The notes under the pieces were generated by a model, which did not search any database, was not told where the DNA came from, and saw only the letters and a list, made by a program, of their open reading frames with translations. The position numbers and the translations under genes are program-made. This document shows positions 1 to 11,778 of a DNA stretch of 64,000 nucleotides, piece by piece. How positions within the stretch are numbered: the stretch's first letter is position 1; every line of letters starts with the position of its first letter. Origin of the DNA: Tribonema minus (taxonomy: Eukaryota > Sar > Xanthophyceae > Tribonematales > Tribonemataceae); NCBI GenBank assembly GCA_017506865.1, contig JAFCMP010000468.1, positions 558,001-622,000 on the forward strand, written 5' to 3'.

Positions 1-516
1 TGTGCCCCTGGAGGTTTCTTACACGGGCGTAGGGCCAGGGGCTAACCCTTACCCTAAGGTCAGGTTCAATTTATGACACCCCCTAGGAGATTTGGCGTCG
101 GACACTGGTCGACTTGAACGGCACGCGCACGCGTACTGCATGCTATGCACGGCCCAACAATCGAATGTCAGCACCAACGGGCGCTGAGTGCTGCCACAAA
201 GAAATGACAGCGCATCCGATTTTTCTTGCTGTCACAACAGGCTGGGGCTGAACGCTGCCAGGAGCCACGACGACAGCCGCAGCCACTGGAGTGCACTTTC
301 ATATGACCAAACCCTTCACATGACCCAACCCTCACCCTAATCATAACCGCTCCGCCAGTTCCCCGCGGCCACGCGGCCGCGACAGCGGTACGAATTGCTT
401 GTTGACAGCACACTGATAGTGCGGGGCTTGGAATATCGAATTGACACGGCGCAGAGCCATGCCCTGATGCGCACAGATACCCGAACTCGCACTGCCGCGC
501 GCGCAGCGCCACGCAC

Positions 517-668
517 CTTATGCATCACCCTGCAGCCGTGTATCTGCAGCCAGGTGGCGTGGCCAAACTCTTGCCCTCACCCTGACCCTTGCCCCCATAA
601 TTTGAAGTGTATTACCGCAGGGGGTGACGCACCTTTTGCACGACCCTGCAGCCGTACATCTGCAGCGA
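517..668 (-). repeat. Two donor-side copies of Pumilio exon 953-786
   Basis: Downstream (in gene sense) of the true exon end, [11 protein letters not shown] plus the following GTGCGT donor recurs at 668-633 and, more decayed, at 552-517 (LQIHGCRVMHK). Each copy keeps about 36 nt of exon and a donor. They lack a nearby acceptor in frame and are treated as intron sequence. Confidence 0.85.
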
Positions 669-700
669 AGGCTGGCGGGCGTGCCTAAATGACCCTGGCG

Positions 701-730
701 CTAACCCTAACCCTAACCCTGACCCTAGCC
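701..730. repeat. Telomere-like array (CCCTAA) between exon end and its copy
   Basis: Three exact CCTAAC units are followed by degenerate ones (gaccctagcc). The array lies in the gap between the true Pumilio exon end (786) and its first copy (668). A weaker array (caccctgaccctt) lies at 577-591 between the two copies. Confidence 0.8.
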
Positions 731-785
731 CAACTCCAACTCTTGATGTCATGACTTGAAGTTGCCTGCGGCCAAATGGGCGCAC

Positions 786-3700
786 CTTCTGCACGACCCT
801 GCAGCCGTACATCTGCAGCGAGAGCTGGACGGCGTGGCCGACGAGGAACGACGCGAGGTTCTCACGCTGGTCAGGCCCGCCGTGGTCAAACAGCTTCTGG
901 ATGACGTAGTTGCCAAATACGTCCGTCATGAGCGACTGCGCGTGCGGCACGACCTGCGGGAGCGTCACCGGCGACGGCACGGAGGCAGGTAGGTATGTGT
1001 GATAATTGTGCACGCACATGTACTTGGGTATGCCTGAGAGTTTGCGTGCACGCAAGTGCGCGTGTACATATGTATCCACAAGAACGCGTGTCAAAGACGT
1101 CCGTCATGAGCGACTGGGCATGCGGCACGACCTGCGGGAGCGTCACCGGCGACGGCATGTAGGTAGGTAGGTATGTGTGAGAATTGTGTGCGCGCAAGTG
1201 CGCGTGTACAAGAACGACGCATGTCAAGGGGCGTCCGTAATGAGAGAGTGGGCGTGGGGCACGACCTGCAGGAGCGCCGCCAATGACGCCACATCCGTAG
1301 GTAGGTACGTGTGAGAATTGCATGCGTGTGTGTAGACGCATGCATGTATCTACAAAGAAGGGCACATGTCGAGGGAGGTCCGCCGTGAGCGACTGCGCGC
1401 GCAGCACGGCCTGCGGGAGTGGCGCCGATGACGCCACGTATTTACATTTGGGTAGGTATGTGTGAGAACCGTGCGATCGCATGTACCTAGCCATGCCTGA
1501 GAATTGCATGCACGCATGTGCGCCTGTATAGAACGCGGCGTAACGAGAACGTCCGCCGTGAGCGACTGAGCGCAGGCGGCGTAGGACCTGCGGGAGCGTC
1601 ACCAGTAGCGTCGGCAGGTGTGTCAGCATGTACTGGTGAAGTCCCTGCCAGAACGGTCCGTCGTGAGAACTGGGGCAGGAGCTGCAGGAGCGCCACCGGC
1701 GCGCGTTGCGCATGTACGCGAGTACGAGCACTCATGCCAGGGACGCCCGCTGTGTCCCCCCATGTACGTCTTGTTAGAGTTCGTGCTTAGGGCGCGGAAA
1801 AAAAAAGAAGATGGTGGATGCCCAGCTTGCAAGCAGAACCCACACGTGTCTTGTGAACGCCCTGAAAGTGTCTCATTGCGCACTGCCAGTCACTTCTTCA
1901 CGCCATCGCCAGATGGCATCACTGCGAGGACAACGCACGCACTGGGCACGCCAAGCGTTGCGCTGCGCTGCGCCGCGCTCACCTCCTCGAAGAACGCGGC
2001 CTTCTCCGCCTCGCTCGCCACCTCGAGCTTCTGCTGTATGAAGCGGCTGCCGTGCTGGTCGCGGCAGAACTGGACGGTGTGGCCGCGCAGGTCCTGGGGG
2101 GAGGGGGGGGTAGGGGGACGCACAGCGCAGCAGAGTGAGTTGTGTGTGTGTGTGTGTGTGTTGGGGGGGGGGGGGGTAGTTACGATGTGCGAAACGGGTG
2201 CGATGAAGCACAGCGCAACAGAGCGGGGTGGGGAGGGGTGGGGGGGGGGGGGGGGTCAGTTACGGTGAGCGAAACGGGCGCGATGAAGGGCGCAAGCGCG
2301 CATGGCGACGCGCCATCCACCAAGGCAGATCACTCAGCGCTGAGGCGCAGGCCGCATGCGCATGCGTCGTGGTGCACGGTTGAGTGGCGCCAGCTGGGCG
2401 CGCGGCGGGGAAAGGGGCGGCGGCGGCGATGGCGGCTTCTGCATGCGAAGGCGTTGACAGCGAGTGTGGCGTGGCGCGCCTTGTAACCCTAACCCTAACC
2501 TCCATAATCTGGTGGGACTAGCTGGGAAGCAGCGGTACCGCCCCGCCCCCCCCTCCCAGGTGATACTGCAAGTATCAATGTGCACGTGAGTTCCACATGC
2601 GACATGGGGGCCGTGCCATCGCGAAAATGGGGAACAGGCTTTGAAGAGTTGTGAAGATTTTGCGAGGAGTCTGGGAGAGGCAGCATGGTGGGCAGCGCTC
2701 AATGCATGGCACCGACTAGCAAGGGCACTCCTCGCATGGCACCGATCAGCAAGGGCAGGCACACAGCTGCAGCAGAGCACCAGCTGATAGGCTAGCATAC
2801 AAAGCTAACGCACCTGCAAGTCCCACTTGCGCCCCTTGCCAATGGAGCTGCGGAACTCGTCGAGCAGCGTGCCGCGGCCGCCACCACCGCCGCCGCCGCC
2901 TCCCCCACGGTGGTCGTCCCTGTGCCCGCCGCCGCCGCGCCGGTAGCCGCCCCTGTCATCCCTGTGCGCGAGCACACACGCAAAAAGTGATTAGCTTCCA
3001 GGTCATCACCATGAGGCAGCACGGACGTGTGCGCAACTTAAACATGTCCGCTTCGCTAAATTGAAGTTGAAATTTGGGACAATGTCACATCATCTGGCAT
3101 TCCTCTGCATCTCTGACGCGCATCGGTCGCAGCCGCCGGTCTGTGCGATTCCGCATTTCGTCAAACTCTGGTGCGGATGCGGCCCCCCAGCCCCCCCGCG
3201 CCCCCCCCCCCCCCCCCCCCCCCCCCCCCCTTCCTCCTTGCTCAGAATCTGCCGAGTATTGCTTCTGCAGCTCTCATCTTGCTGCTGCCGGCCTGCATCC
3301 GTCACTGCGAACTGCAACGCCACATGAAACACCTCCCCCCCGGCCTCTCTCACCTGCGGTAGGGGGCCCTGCCCCCGCCGCCGCCGCCGCCCCCCATGCC
3401 CATCCCCCTGTTGCCCATGTCGTCGCGCATGAGGCCGTCGTCGCGGCCGTAGGGGTCCATGCCGTCCTGCATGAGAGCGCGTGCGATTGCGTACTGCGTG
3501 TCAGACGCTTCTGCAGCATGCCGATGATGCCGGTACAAAATCGTGATATGCCATGCCTTGCATTACTGCGTGTTGGGCGCTTGTGAAGCATGCTGATGAT
3601 GCCGGCACACAAAATCATACGTGCCCCGTGCCTGTGTCCCTCCGTGTCGCTGTAGGGGAGAAGGCGTCGCGTCGCAGGCGAGCGCGCGTCCGCGCCGCGC

Positions 3701-4740
3701 TGGCGCACCCGCGCGCGCGTGCGCGGAGACGAGAATGCAGGGACGTGTCCACATGCACTCACTACACTGAGCCGTGTGCACACATGTGTGCTCTGCTCAA
3801 TGACTGAGCGCTGCGCGTCGCGTCCGCGCGCGCGCGCGGCAGCGCAGAGACGTGTGTAAGCGCGCGCGGGAGCACGCAATCGGCGCGTGTCGGGCGCTTC
3901 TGAAGCATGCCGATGATGCCGGTGCGGAATCCGGAATCGTATACTTCCAAGTATGCCTGTGGCCCTCATGCCATCGCGCATGAGGGCGTGGGCGAGCGCA
4001 AGTACGAGTGTTCTGAAGCGTGCCCATGATCTGGTGCGGAATCGTGGTACGCCCATGCCTCTGTCGCTCATGCCGCTGCGAATGAGAGGGCGGCATGTCC
4101 TGTGTAGACAACACATGAGGGCGGGGTACGTACACACACAGGAGAGGAGATGGACGTATGCACGCACTCACCATGTAGCTGCCGCGCAGGTAACCGACCT
4201 CCCCGCCATACCCGTGGTGCTGCTGCGGCGGCGGGGGCTGCGAATAGTAGCGCCCACTGCCGCGGATGGACGGAGCGACACGGCGCGCGCAACAGGGGGG
4301 CGTTGTGAGCAACTTGACGGAAGGGGGCGAAGCGAGACGCTGGTGAGACAGTTTGCTCGCAAAGGAAGGAGTGAGGTCAGTTGCTGTCAGCGGAGTCATG
4401 CAGGTAGGTCATGGCAGCACGATGCGCGTCGGCGTGTTGTGTTTCACACCCAGTACAACAGGCGGTGCATGCGTCACGGAGAGGGTGGGCAACAGCGCTC
4501 AGAGCGGCTGCGCTGCGCATTCGATGACCCTGTCGCGGTGTCGCACGCGTTCTGCTACCAGTGTCTTGCATGCATACTTACCCTGGTCCCTCGCCGAACA
4601 TGGCCTCGCCGTAGCCCTGCTGCGGGGGCACGCGCGCGTACGCCATGCGCGAGTACCCGTCCCGCGGGTCCATGTAGACGGCCTGGGGGCCCCCCACGGG
4701 GGGCGCGGCGTAGTAGCCGTCTGCTGGCGCGGGAGCGGAA

Positions 4741-4779
<39 letters not shown>

Positions 4780-7700
4780 AGGGGGGCGGGAGGGGGCGGG
4801 GGGTGAGGGCCAGTTGCAGTGCGCTGTGCAGTGCAGCGCGTCGTGAGATGCGAGTTGCCTGGTCGACGTCGTGGCTGCGACGAGCGTGATGCGCACGCGC
4901 GTCGTCTGTCGAGTGCGCAGCGCACGAGACGCGTCCGCGGCACAGTCATTGCGAGCACTGCACATGTTGCCAGCGCAGACGACCCTGCCGTGCACCGCTG
5001 CTTGCGGATTCAAAGTACATACGCACAGACAGTCCCCAAACATGGCTGCTGGTTCAAACACAGTGCGTCAAGAGAACTCCCGCGCATCGCCGTCCATTCA
5101 GAAGCACGACATACATACCGTGCATGGCGATGCAAACGCAAGACGTGCCTTCGCGGGCGCTGATGCCGTTGTGCGCGGTATCTGCACGGCGCAGGTGCCG
5201 CCGAATGACCGTCGATTCAAACGCAGTTCGTACATACCTTGCATGTGGGGCTCCATGCGGCGCATGTCCTGCTGGCCGCGGGCGTTCCTCATGTCCCTGC
5301 GATGGCACGCAAAGTAATTAAGGCTGTAAGTTGAAGTTGGAGTTGGGGGAGAGGCGTGAGCCACGACGAGTGCAAGCACTGCTCTTGTGTACTGCGGAGC
5401 ATGGCGGCAGTGTTCTTCCTGAGTGCACGCAAGTGTATGCTTAGCAGCGCCGCCCAACCTGTGCTGCGCGTGTGCCATGCGCGCGGCGCCGCTAGCCTCT
5501 ACCCTGTACTGCCGAGCCTCCCCTGTGTACTCCCCGAGTACATGCATGTACTCCTGAGCAGCGCCGCTGCCCCCGTGCTGCAGCGCGTGCGCCACGCGCG
5601 GCGGCGCGCGACTACTCTGTCAGTACTGCGCCAGAGTACACATGTGTACTCCTGAGAAGTGTTGGCGCACCTGTGCTGCTGCGCGTGCGCCATGTGCGGC
5701 GGTGCGTGCGGGTCGCCGCGCGCGTCGCGCCCGCTGTCCTCGCGCCCGCCGCGGTACTGGTGCTGCCGCGCGTCGCCGTAGCCGCCGCCGCCGCCGCCAT
5801 CTATGGGGTGCCTTCCGTACCCCTGTCAGCATCGGGTGAGGGTCAGGGTGGGGGCATGAGATTCTCAGTTTGCGCGTAGTGGAGCGAGAGCCAACCCCAT
5901 CGGTATGATTTCAAAGAACAACTCTTCAAGCCCCCAATTTCTGCATTCGCACGAGCGGCGTTGGAGGCTCGAGGCGGCAGGTGTGGCTGCTGGCGTTATC
6001 ATTTTGGAGCAAAGAGCTCCAGCAGCAGACGCTGGGACAGGGGTTGCGGCGCTCGCCTAGGGGCGCTCGCTCACGCGCTTATTATGTATCCTGTTGCAGG
6101 ATACAATTATAGTGGACGCTGAGTGTGATGGTAGTCGTAGGTATTACCGCGTCGACACCGTGCACATAGTTACATGCTCAACCACATTGTCTCCTGTTAT
6201 TGCTTGCTGGACCAACCTCACAACCCTACATTTCAAGGCTACACTTCCTCTGTGCTTGCCTGCTGAACGTGGCCCCCCAGAGGCTGGCCGCCGCCGCCCC
6301 GCCCCATGAGGGGGTCCTCGTAGCCGGGGTACCCCCCCGCTGCGACCATGGCGCCGCCGCCGCGCCTATCCTGCTGTTGCGCACGGGGGGGGAGGGGGGG
6401 GGGGGGGGGGGGCAATTTGAGCAGAGCGTTGGCGACATGACTGAATAGTGTGTGCATAAATATACAAAGCGAAACAAGTGAAGGAGGGAGCTGGCGCTGT
6501 CGCAGAGCCTGCGGGTCCGGCGGGAGCACGCGCAGGCGGCACCACCGACACGACGCTTTTGAGGGGCTGACGAAGGACAGGGTGAAAGGAGGGGGACTCT
6601 GTGGAGGAGAGAACGCTGCTTGCTCGTTATATAGCAAGCCGCTGACGCGTTGGGCCGCAGGCAGCGTTCAGCATCAGGCGCGAATGCCCCAAACCTTTCC
6701 GGCAGCGCGCACTGCCGTCAGCGTCCATCGCGGCGCTTTCCATGGGGCATGGCGCTGAGGCCCAGCGAGACCGTTACAACATGGAAGCAGTGTCCCGTGC
6801 ATGCATGCCCCGCCACTGCCTTTGCCGCGTCCGCAGGAAAGCGCTCGTGCGCGGGGCACGGCGTCATTTGCGGGCGTGCGACACGCGACGCGTTTGAGCC
6901 CCCCCCCCCCCCCCCCCCCCTACCCCACACTCAAAAGAACAGCTCTCCCAACTGAGATGCCGTGCACAGTCGGTCGCCCGCAGCCTGCAGCGCCCACTGC
7001 TGTCAATGACAACACTTGACGAGAACAAAGGCATTCGCCATCACGAAAGCGTATCCGCGCGCGACTCACTTGCATGCCGTCCCCCTGGTACATGGCAGGC
7101 ATGGGGGGGGCTGCGGCGCTCGGCGGGTACGCCTGAGCGCGCTGCTGCTGCTGCTGCTGCTGTTGCTGGTGGTTCTGCTGCTGCTGGTGCTGCTGCTGCA
7201 GGCGCGGGCGCGACAAGAGGGGCGCTCGTCAGGTGCGGAAGGACGGAGCGGTTACACAGACGCAGGCATGCGCGGGGGCGGTCGGCTGAGCGTTGAGCAG
7301 CAGGACGCCTGAGCGCTGCTGTCCCCGCTGCTGCTGCTGCTGCTGTTGCGCAGCACACCACAGCCTGCGGCTTTCGCCAGGGCCTCTGGCGTCGTGGCAT
7401 ACGCCATGTGCGCGCACCTTCGCTTTCTGCTTCGCTGCCACTGCTGCTGTCCGCCCCTGCGCGTTGATACCTCGCCGCCTGAGCTTGGCGCCCGTGCCCT
7501 CCAAGAGTCAGGACATGTTGTGAACACACGCATGTGGGCGGGGCGCATCTGCACCGCAGTTCGGTGCGTCGCCGCGCGCACGCGCCTGATGCAATCAAAG
7601 GCGGCTACGCTTATCAAAGACGTTTACGCATTCTATATAGTCGACCGCGCGTCGCGTCGCTGGCCGAGAACCACCTGCTGTTGCTGCTTATACTCAAAAA

Positions 7701-10700
7701 CGACAGTTCCACTGTCTGTAACTGACCTGCGCAGGGCCGAGACCCAGCCCCTTCAGCGACGCGCCGAGGCTGTCCACGTCGGCGATGCCCCGCGGGGCCT
7801 GCCCCCAGGTGGCGGCTGCACCGGGATCCAGTCCGCCTGCGAAAGGAGCCAGCCAACGGGGCGTTTCACGTCATCCATGAGCCATGCCGTGAGAGCTTGC
7901 AGGGCACCTAGTCGAGAAGCGAACTCGGTGGTTAGAGGCATTGAGAGCGCGAAAACGGCCGCCCGACGCAGCATCTGAGGCGGTGGTGTCTGAAGAGCGC
8001 TGCCCCCCCTATGCGCGGGACCTTCTGCGGCACGTGCCTGCGCGACGGCCGCACTTCGAGTCCAACGTCAATGAGCTCTGGTGCGGATCCATGCGGCAGC
8101 GCTGAGCAGCCACAAGCTCGCTTGGTGCCTCGGCCATAGAGATGATCAGGGGCTCAGCTGTCATGTCGGAAAAGCTTTGAGAGCGCTGCGCCCCGGGCTG
8201 ACGAGTATGCACGCCGCGCGTAGATGCACCACCGCAGCAGCGGCGGCGACGACGGCAGCCCCATCTGACCACGCGCCGCCACTTGTTCGAGTCTGCGGGA
8301 GCGCTGCGAGTGAACCCAAACCCTAGCCCCGAACCTGCAGCAGCATGCAATCGTCCTCTCCAGCCCCACGCTGGCCCGCCGCGGAGCTCTACAAGCGTGG
8401 TAGCGCTTGCAGCACGCAACAACAGCGCACTGCAACGGTCGCGGCGCGCCCGCCGCGCTGCGCGCGCAGCACGGACACCAGCGCAGCAGCCATATCGGCG
8501 CGCAGCCGCCGCGTGCTCGCCCTCCTGCTTCTAAAGCATGCGCAGCGGCCAGCAGCGGCGCGAGCGTCGCTGCAGCAGCGCTCACCTGCGGCGCCGCCCG
8601 CGCGCGCGCCGGCGCCCTGCTGCGGCATGCCCAGGCCCACGATGGCCTGCTGCGGCGCCGCGCCCGCGGCGGCGGCCGCGGCGGCAGCGGCGCTCTCCGC
8701 CGCCGCCTGCTGCGCCGCGCCCTGCGCGTGTGCGCCGGGCGGGCTGCCCGCGGGTCTCGTCTGGCTGCCGCGCCGCTGCTGCGTGTACGCCTGCGCGCGG
8801 GGCGCGACGGCAGCAGCGGTCATGTCAGCGGCGCGCGCGCATGCGATGGAGTTGATGGCCGCAGCTTTTGGCATTGAATCGCGGCGAATGCCATCAGCGC
8901 CATGGCAGCAGCATGCGCGAACGTATTCTGCGCGCGAGGACAAGCGGACCCCGCCCGCGAGGCGCACAGCGTCATCTGCTTCAAACTGCCCGGTAGCCGA
9001 CTAGTCTCTGCTGTCAAAGCCCCTCCTTCTCCCCGCCTCCAGTCGCTACCTGAGCAGCACAGACCATCGCGCGAGCAGCAACGCTCAGTACCCTATGCGG
9101 CCCTGCGTCGATTGAGCACTGACTAGCCTCACCTCCAGGGACATGTCCAGGTGCGCGCCGGGCACGCCCGGGCTTGCGCTGGACTGCCTGTTGGCCAACA
9201 GATCCCCCGCGCCGGCGCTCAGCACCCCCCCCTCCGGCTGCAGCAGCCCCCCGCCCTGCTTCCCCCCCAGCGCGACGGGCGCCACGAGCGCCTGCTGCGA
9301 GGGCGAGCCCTGGCTGGCACCCTGCGAAGGGCGGCAGGGGGAGGGGGGGGGTGGGGGGGTGAGCCGGCCAAAGTAAATAGGGGTGAGTGGGCCATTGTAT
9401 TGACTTGACGAGGGGAAGGGGGGGGGGGGGGTTGACGAGAGTAGTTGATCTGACACCTCCCACTTTAAGCTATGTAGAACTTCGACTTCAAGCGGCAACA
9501 CGAATTGTCTCTTCTCGCCGTGTGGTGTGCATTCTACGTGCACTGGTGCCATCGACTCCGGCAGGATGTGCGCCGCTGACAGGACGCGCAGCTCGCCGAG
9601 AAGGGTTGGCGTAGCGCTCAAGACAGTGGCGGACATTAACCCTAACCTAGTGTCAGCTTTGTCGAACTTCACTGGTGGTGGCAAGGGGCATGGGCATCAG
9701 ACGCAGGCGGCCGTGAGCCATGTGCAAGCACAGACCGCGGCAGCGCTGCGCTAGCGACACGCAGCTCTGCAGGAGACATGCGCGCCAGCAACAGTGCTCA
9801 GCAGGGCGCCGCTGCAGTGCTCAAGCGGCAACGCGAAAGCGTCAATGCAGGCGCGCGGACAAACCGCTTGGCAGCCATCCAGCGGCCTGCGTCGCTGGCC
9901 ACCACCGCTGCCGCAGGCGCCGCAGCGACGCTCAGCGCAGCGCGCTGGTACCATGCGCTGCTGTGTTCCGCGCCCGGCGCGTGAGCACGTGCAAATTACG
10001 ACAGCGCTCCGCACAAGGCACCAAAGCGATGCGCGGTCTGCCCTCCTCCCACTGTGTCTTCCACTGGGAACTGCGGGGCGTAAGCGACGACGCGTCCACA
10101 GCAGTGCTCGACGAGGCAATGTGTGTATGCAGCAGCGCTCGACTCACCCCCTGCTGAGCATTGCTGCTGCGCGGCTGCCTGGGGTTCAGGGTGTGGGGCG
10201 CGTAGTAGTAGTACATGTACTCCGGGTCGAGGTTGCCGGGCGGCGGCTGCGGGGACCCCCCCGTGCCCTGCGCCCACTCCGATACCTGAGGCGCGGAGAC
10301 GTTGAGGACATGCACGGCACAGGTGGCTCATGAGAACTCTACTGCGGCGCGGACTAGAGAAGGCTCGCTCAGGTGAAACATCACCACATTATCACTACCA
10401 TGCTGGCAAGTACGTCCAACCAGCACGCCTGCATGCTGTCGTGCACCTCCAGCACAGTACCTGATCTGTGCGTGTACCTACGCCCTTCTCGGCGGCCCAA
10501 ACAGCCACTTCTCTAAGATGATTGCTGCATAGGCACGCCATGTCAGAGACAGACGTAGCACTGGCACGCTGCAGCACCGCTCCGCCAGTGCTACAATCAT
10601 CGAATTTGCTCCATGCGCCCTGTGGTGCCGCCAAATGACCCCCCCCCCCCCCCCCCAGATCTAGTCAAACAATCTAAAGCAGCCGGCTCGTGCACCCACA

Positions 10701-10860
10701 TTGTCGGAGACGGGCGGGGCGCTGGTGGCGCGCTGCAGCATCGCCCCCGCCGCCGCCGCGCCGTTGAAGCCGCCCATGCCGCCGCGCCCGTAGCCGCCGC
10801 TGCCGAGCTCGCCCGCGCGGCTCGGCACGCCGCCGCTGAGCGGCTGCACCTGCTGCAGGC
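786..10860 (-). CDS. Pumilio/PUF-family RNA-binding protein, partial (3' end beyond left edge)
   Basis: Exons in transcription order: 10860-10700, 10285-10148, 9321-9133, 8790-8586, 7836-7727, 7195-7070, 6370-6260, 5822-5671, 5296-5238, 4723-4582, 4256-4172, 3466-3354, 2961-2814, 2093-1983, 953-786. All join in frame (about 672 aa). The N-terminal part is low complexity: poly-Q, poly-A, Gly-rich, a Tyr run ([10 protein letters not shown]). The Pumilio domain begins in 2961-2814 with [18 protein letters not shown]. Repeat 1 ([13 protein letters not shown]), repeat 2 ([13 protein letters not shown]) and the start of repeat 3 ([11 protein letters not shown]) follow. Their base-contact residues (S-R-Q, N-Y-Q, C-R-Q) are those known to read the 3' half of a UGUANAUA element, so a post-transcriptional repressor role is expected. 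The remaining five repeats must lie left of the window. Exon 6370-6260 ends at a GC donor. The start codon is not found: the first listed exon needs a preceding exon ending in phase 1. A possible ATG exon at 11341 with a GC donor would fit but is unproven. Confidence 0.92.
1099..1710 (-). repeat. Five acceptor-side copies of Pumilio exon 953-786
   Basis: On the plus strand the string gtccgtcatgagcgactg...gcggcacgacctgcgggagc recurs. It covers about 33 nt of exon start plus acceptor plus upstream intron. Copies start near 1099, 1233, 1378, 1551 and 1656, while the true exon copy starts at 921. Spacing is 105-178 bp and similarity falls with distance. The intron parts between copies are also related (gtaggtatgtgtgagaat). 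Confidence 0.88.
1764..1920. repeat. Dispersed LINE-tail repeat, copy 1
   Basis: It matches copies at 19174-19312, 48056-48155 and 55784-55905. Common strings are agggcgcgaa, cagatggtggat, tcttgtgaac and cgccagatggca. It lies in the intron between Pumilio exons 2093-1983 and 953-786. Confidence 0.65.
2097..2260. repeat. G-tracts and (GT)n upstream of Pumilio exon 2093-1983
   Basis: Plus-strand runs of 8-17 G with a (TG)10 tract form the C-rich stretch before the acceptor on the sense strand. The stretch contains two related units (cacagcgcaacagag and agttacg.tg.gcgaaacggg). Confidence 0.75.
2484..2500. repeat. Short telomere-like array
   Basis: About two and a half CCCTAA units in the intron between Pumilio exons 2961-2814 and 2093-1983. 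Confidence 0.6.
3201..3230. repeat. C30 homopolymer
   Basis: An uninterrupted run of 30 C on the plus strand, G on the Pumilio sense strand, in the intron after exon 3466-3354. Confidence 0.9.
3500..4060 (-). repeat. Irregular tandem repeat upstream of Pumilio exon 3466-3354
   Basis: The unit tgtcagacgcttctgcagca followed by tgccgatgatgccggta recurs near 3508, 3573, 3888 and 4005 with increasing divergence. The copy nearest the exon joins directly to its acceptor. Confidence 0.7.
4741..4778. repeat. G38 homopolymer upstream of an acceptor
   Basis: 38 consecutive G, that is C38 in Pumilio sense, ending 17 nt before the acceptor of exon 4723-4582. It would act as an extreme polypyrimidine tract. 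Confidence 0.9.
5000..5237 (-). repeat. Donor-side copies of Pumilio exon 5296-5238
   Basis: The exon end CATGCAAG|GTATGTAC and its downstream intron (ctgcgtttgaatcgacggtc) recur at about 5130-5080 as CATGCACGGTATGTATG and ctgaatggacgg. A third, weaker unit lies near 5045-5000. Confidence 0.65.
5440..5670 (-). repeat. Donor-side copies of Pumilio exon 5822-5671
   Basis: The exon end ATGGCGCACGCGCAGCAGCA recurs twice in the downstream intron, near 5600-5575 and 5490-5455. Each copy is followed by a related 80-100 bp stretch containing the string gtgtactcc. Confidence 0.7.
7255..7350 (-). repeat. Acceptor-side copy of the poly-Q Pumilio exon
   Basis: Upstream of exon 7195-7070 the minus strand again reads a run of CAG followed by cgctcaggcgtcc, matching the exon's (CAG)n-cgcgctcaggcgtacc. 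Confidence 0.6.
10541..10580 (-). repeat. Donor-side copy of Pumilio exon 10860-10700
   Basis: The exon end [13 protein letters not shown] recurs downstream as [11 protein letters not shown]. The intervening 100 bp includes a C16 tract at 10639-10654. Confidence 0.6.
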
Positions 10861-11778
10861 CTGCGCGCCGACAAGACGAGCATATGTGTATGCATGTAGC
10901 ACGCGCGGGCGGTCAGTTGTGATACATGACCACGCGTGGTACTGCGGGAGTCCGCCTTCAGTTTCAGCTCACCCTGACCCCTGACGCAGCCGTCATGTCG
11001 TTCGTGACTGGCAGACGACGAGCTTATGTGTGGCATCATTGCTCAGCATCCCGCCGCTGAGCGGCTCTCGAGCGTGCGCAGCGCAAGCAGCCCCCAGCGC
11101 ACGTTGGCGAGGCTGTTGCACGCGAACGCCAAGTAGCCCCTGACCGCTGGCCCCCCACCCCCCCAGCAACTGTAACCCCGTCAACTACGGTCGAAGAGCA
11201 CCCACGCAGCAGCGCTGAGCTCGTCCGTGCCACCGACCGCCGCCCTGCCAACCGGCGCGGCGCCTGCTGCTCGCCTGTGTGCATGGCGGCGCGGCCGCGC
11301 ATCGCGCGCTCGACAGCCTCGCGGCCGACGGTGCACGCCATGCGCGAACACGTGAGCCGCTCGTCTCAGCGCGGTGTCGCTGGACGGTTCCCCTGCCGCG
11401 CGAACGGAGCCTCATTTGCCGCAGCGCACTACTCGCAGTCGGCGGGAAACGCTGGGCCACTGCGTGCTCGCCCGGGCGCTGCAACTTTGCTTGCGCAGAG
11501 TGTGCCGATGGGCAGTGCGGCACATGCACGCACAACGCCCCACTGCGCAGCGCCAAGCGCAACAACGGCGCGAGCCAGGACAGACGGGATCTGCACAGTG
11601 CGCCTTGTGGTGCCGCTACTGCCCACAGGGTACCTTTGCTGCTGCTGCTGCCACTGTAAAGCAATGCCACCACACAAAGTCTTACTTTTTGATGTCTCAG
11701 CAAGCCCCTCCAAGCCCTGCTCATTGCGGGTGTGAGACGTCAGCTGCCCGAGGACCAGGGCAATGACCACCATGTTGA

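Noticed and set aside
1-100. Chromosome end, suggested by telomere-like hexamers near the left edge
   Set aside because: The units are few, degenerate and followed by gene sequence. Similar short arrays are scattered through introns of the whole window.
3274-4167. 297-codon minus-strand open frame
   Set aside because: It runs through a Pumilio exon in the wrong frame and through degenerate intron repeats. The correct frame ([11 protein letters not shown]) has splice sites at 3466 and 3354.
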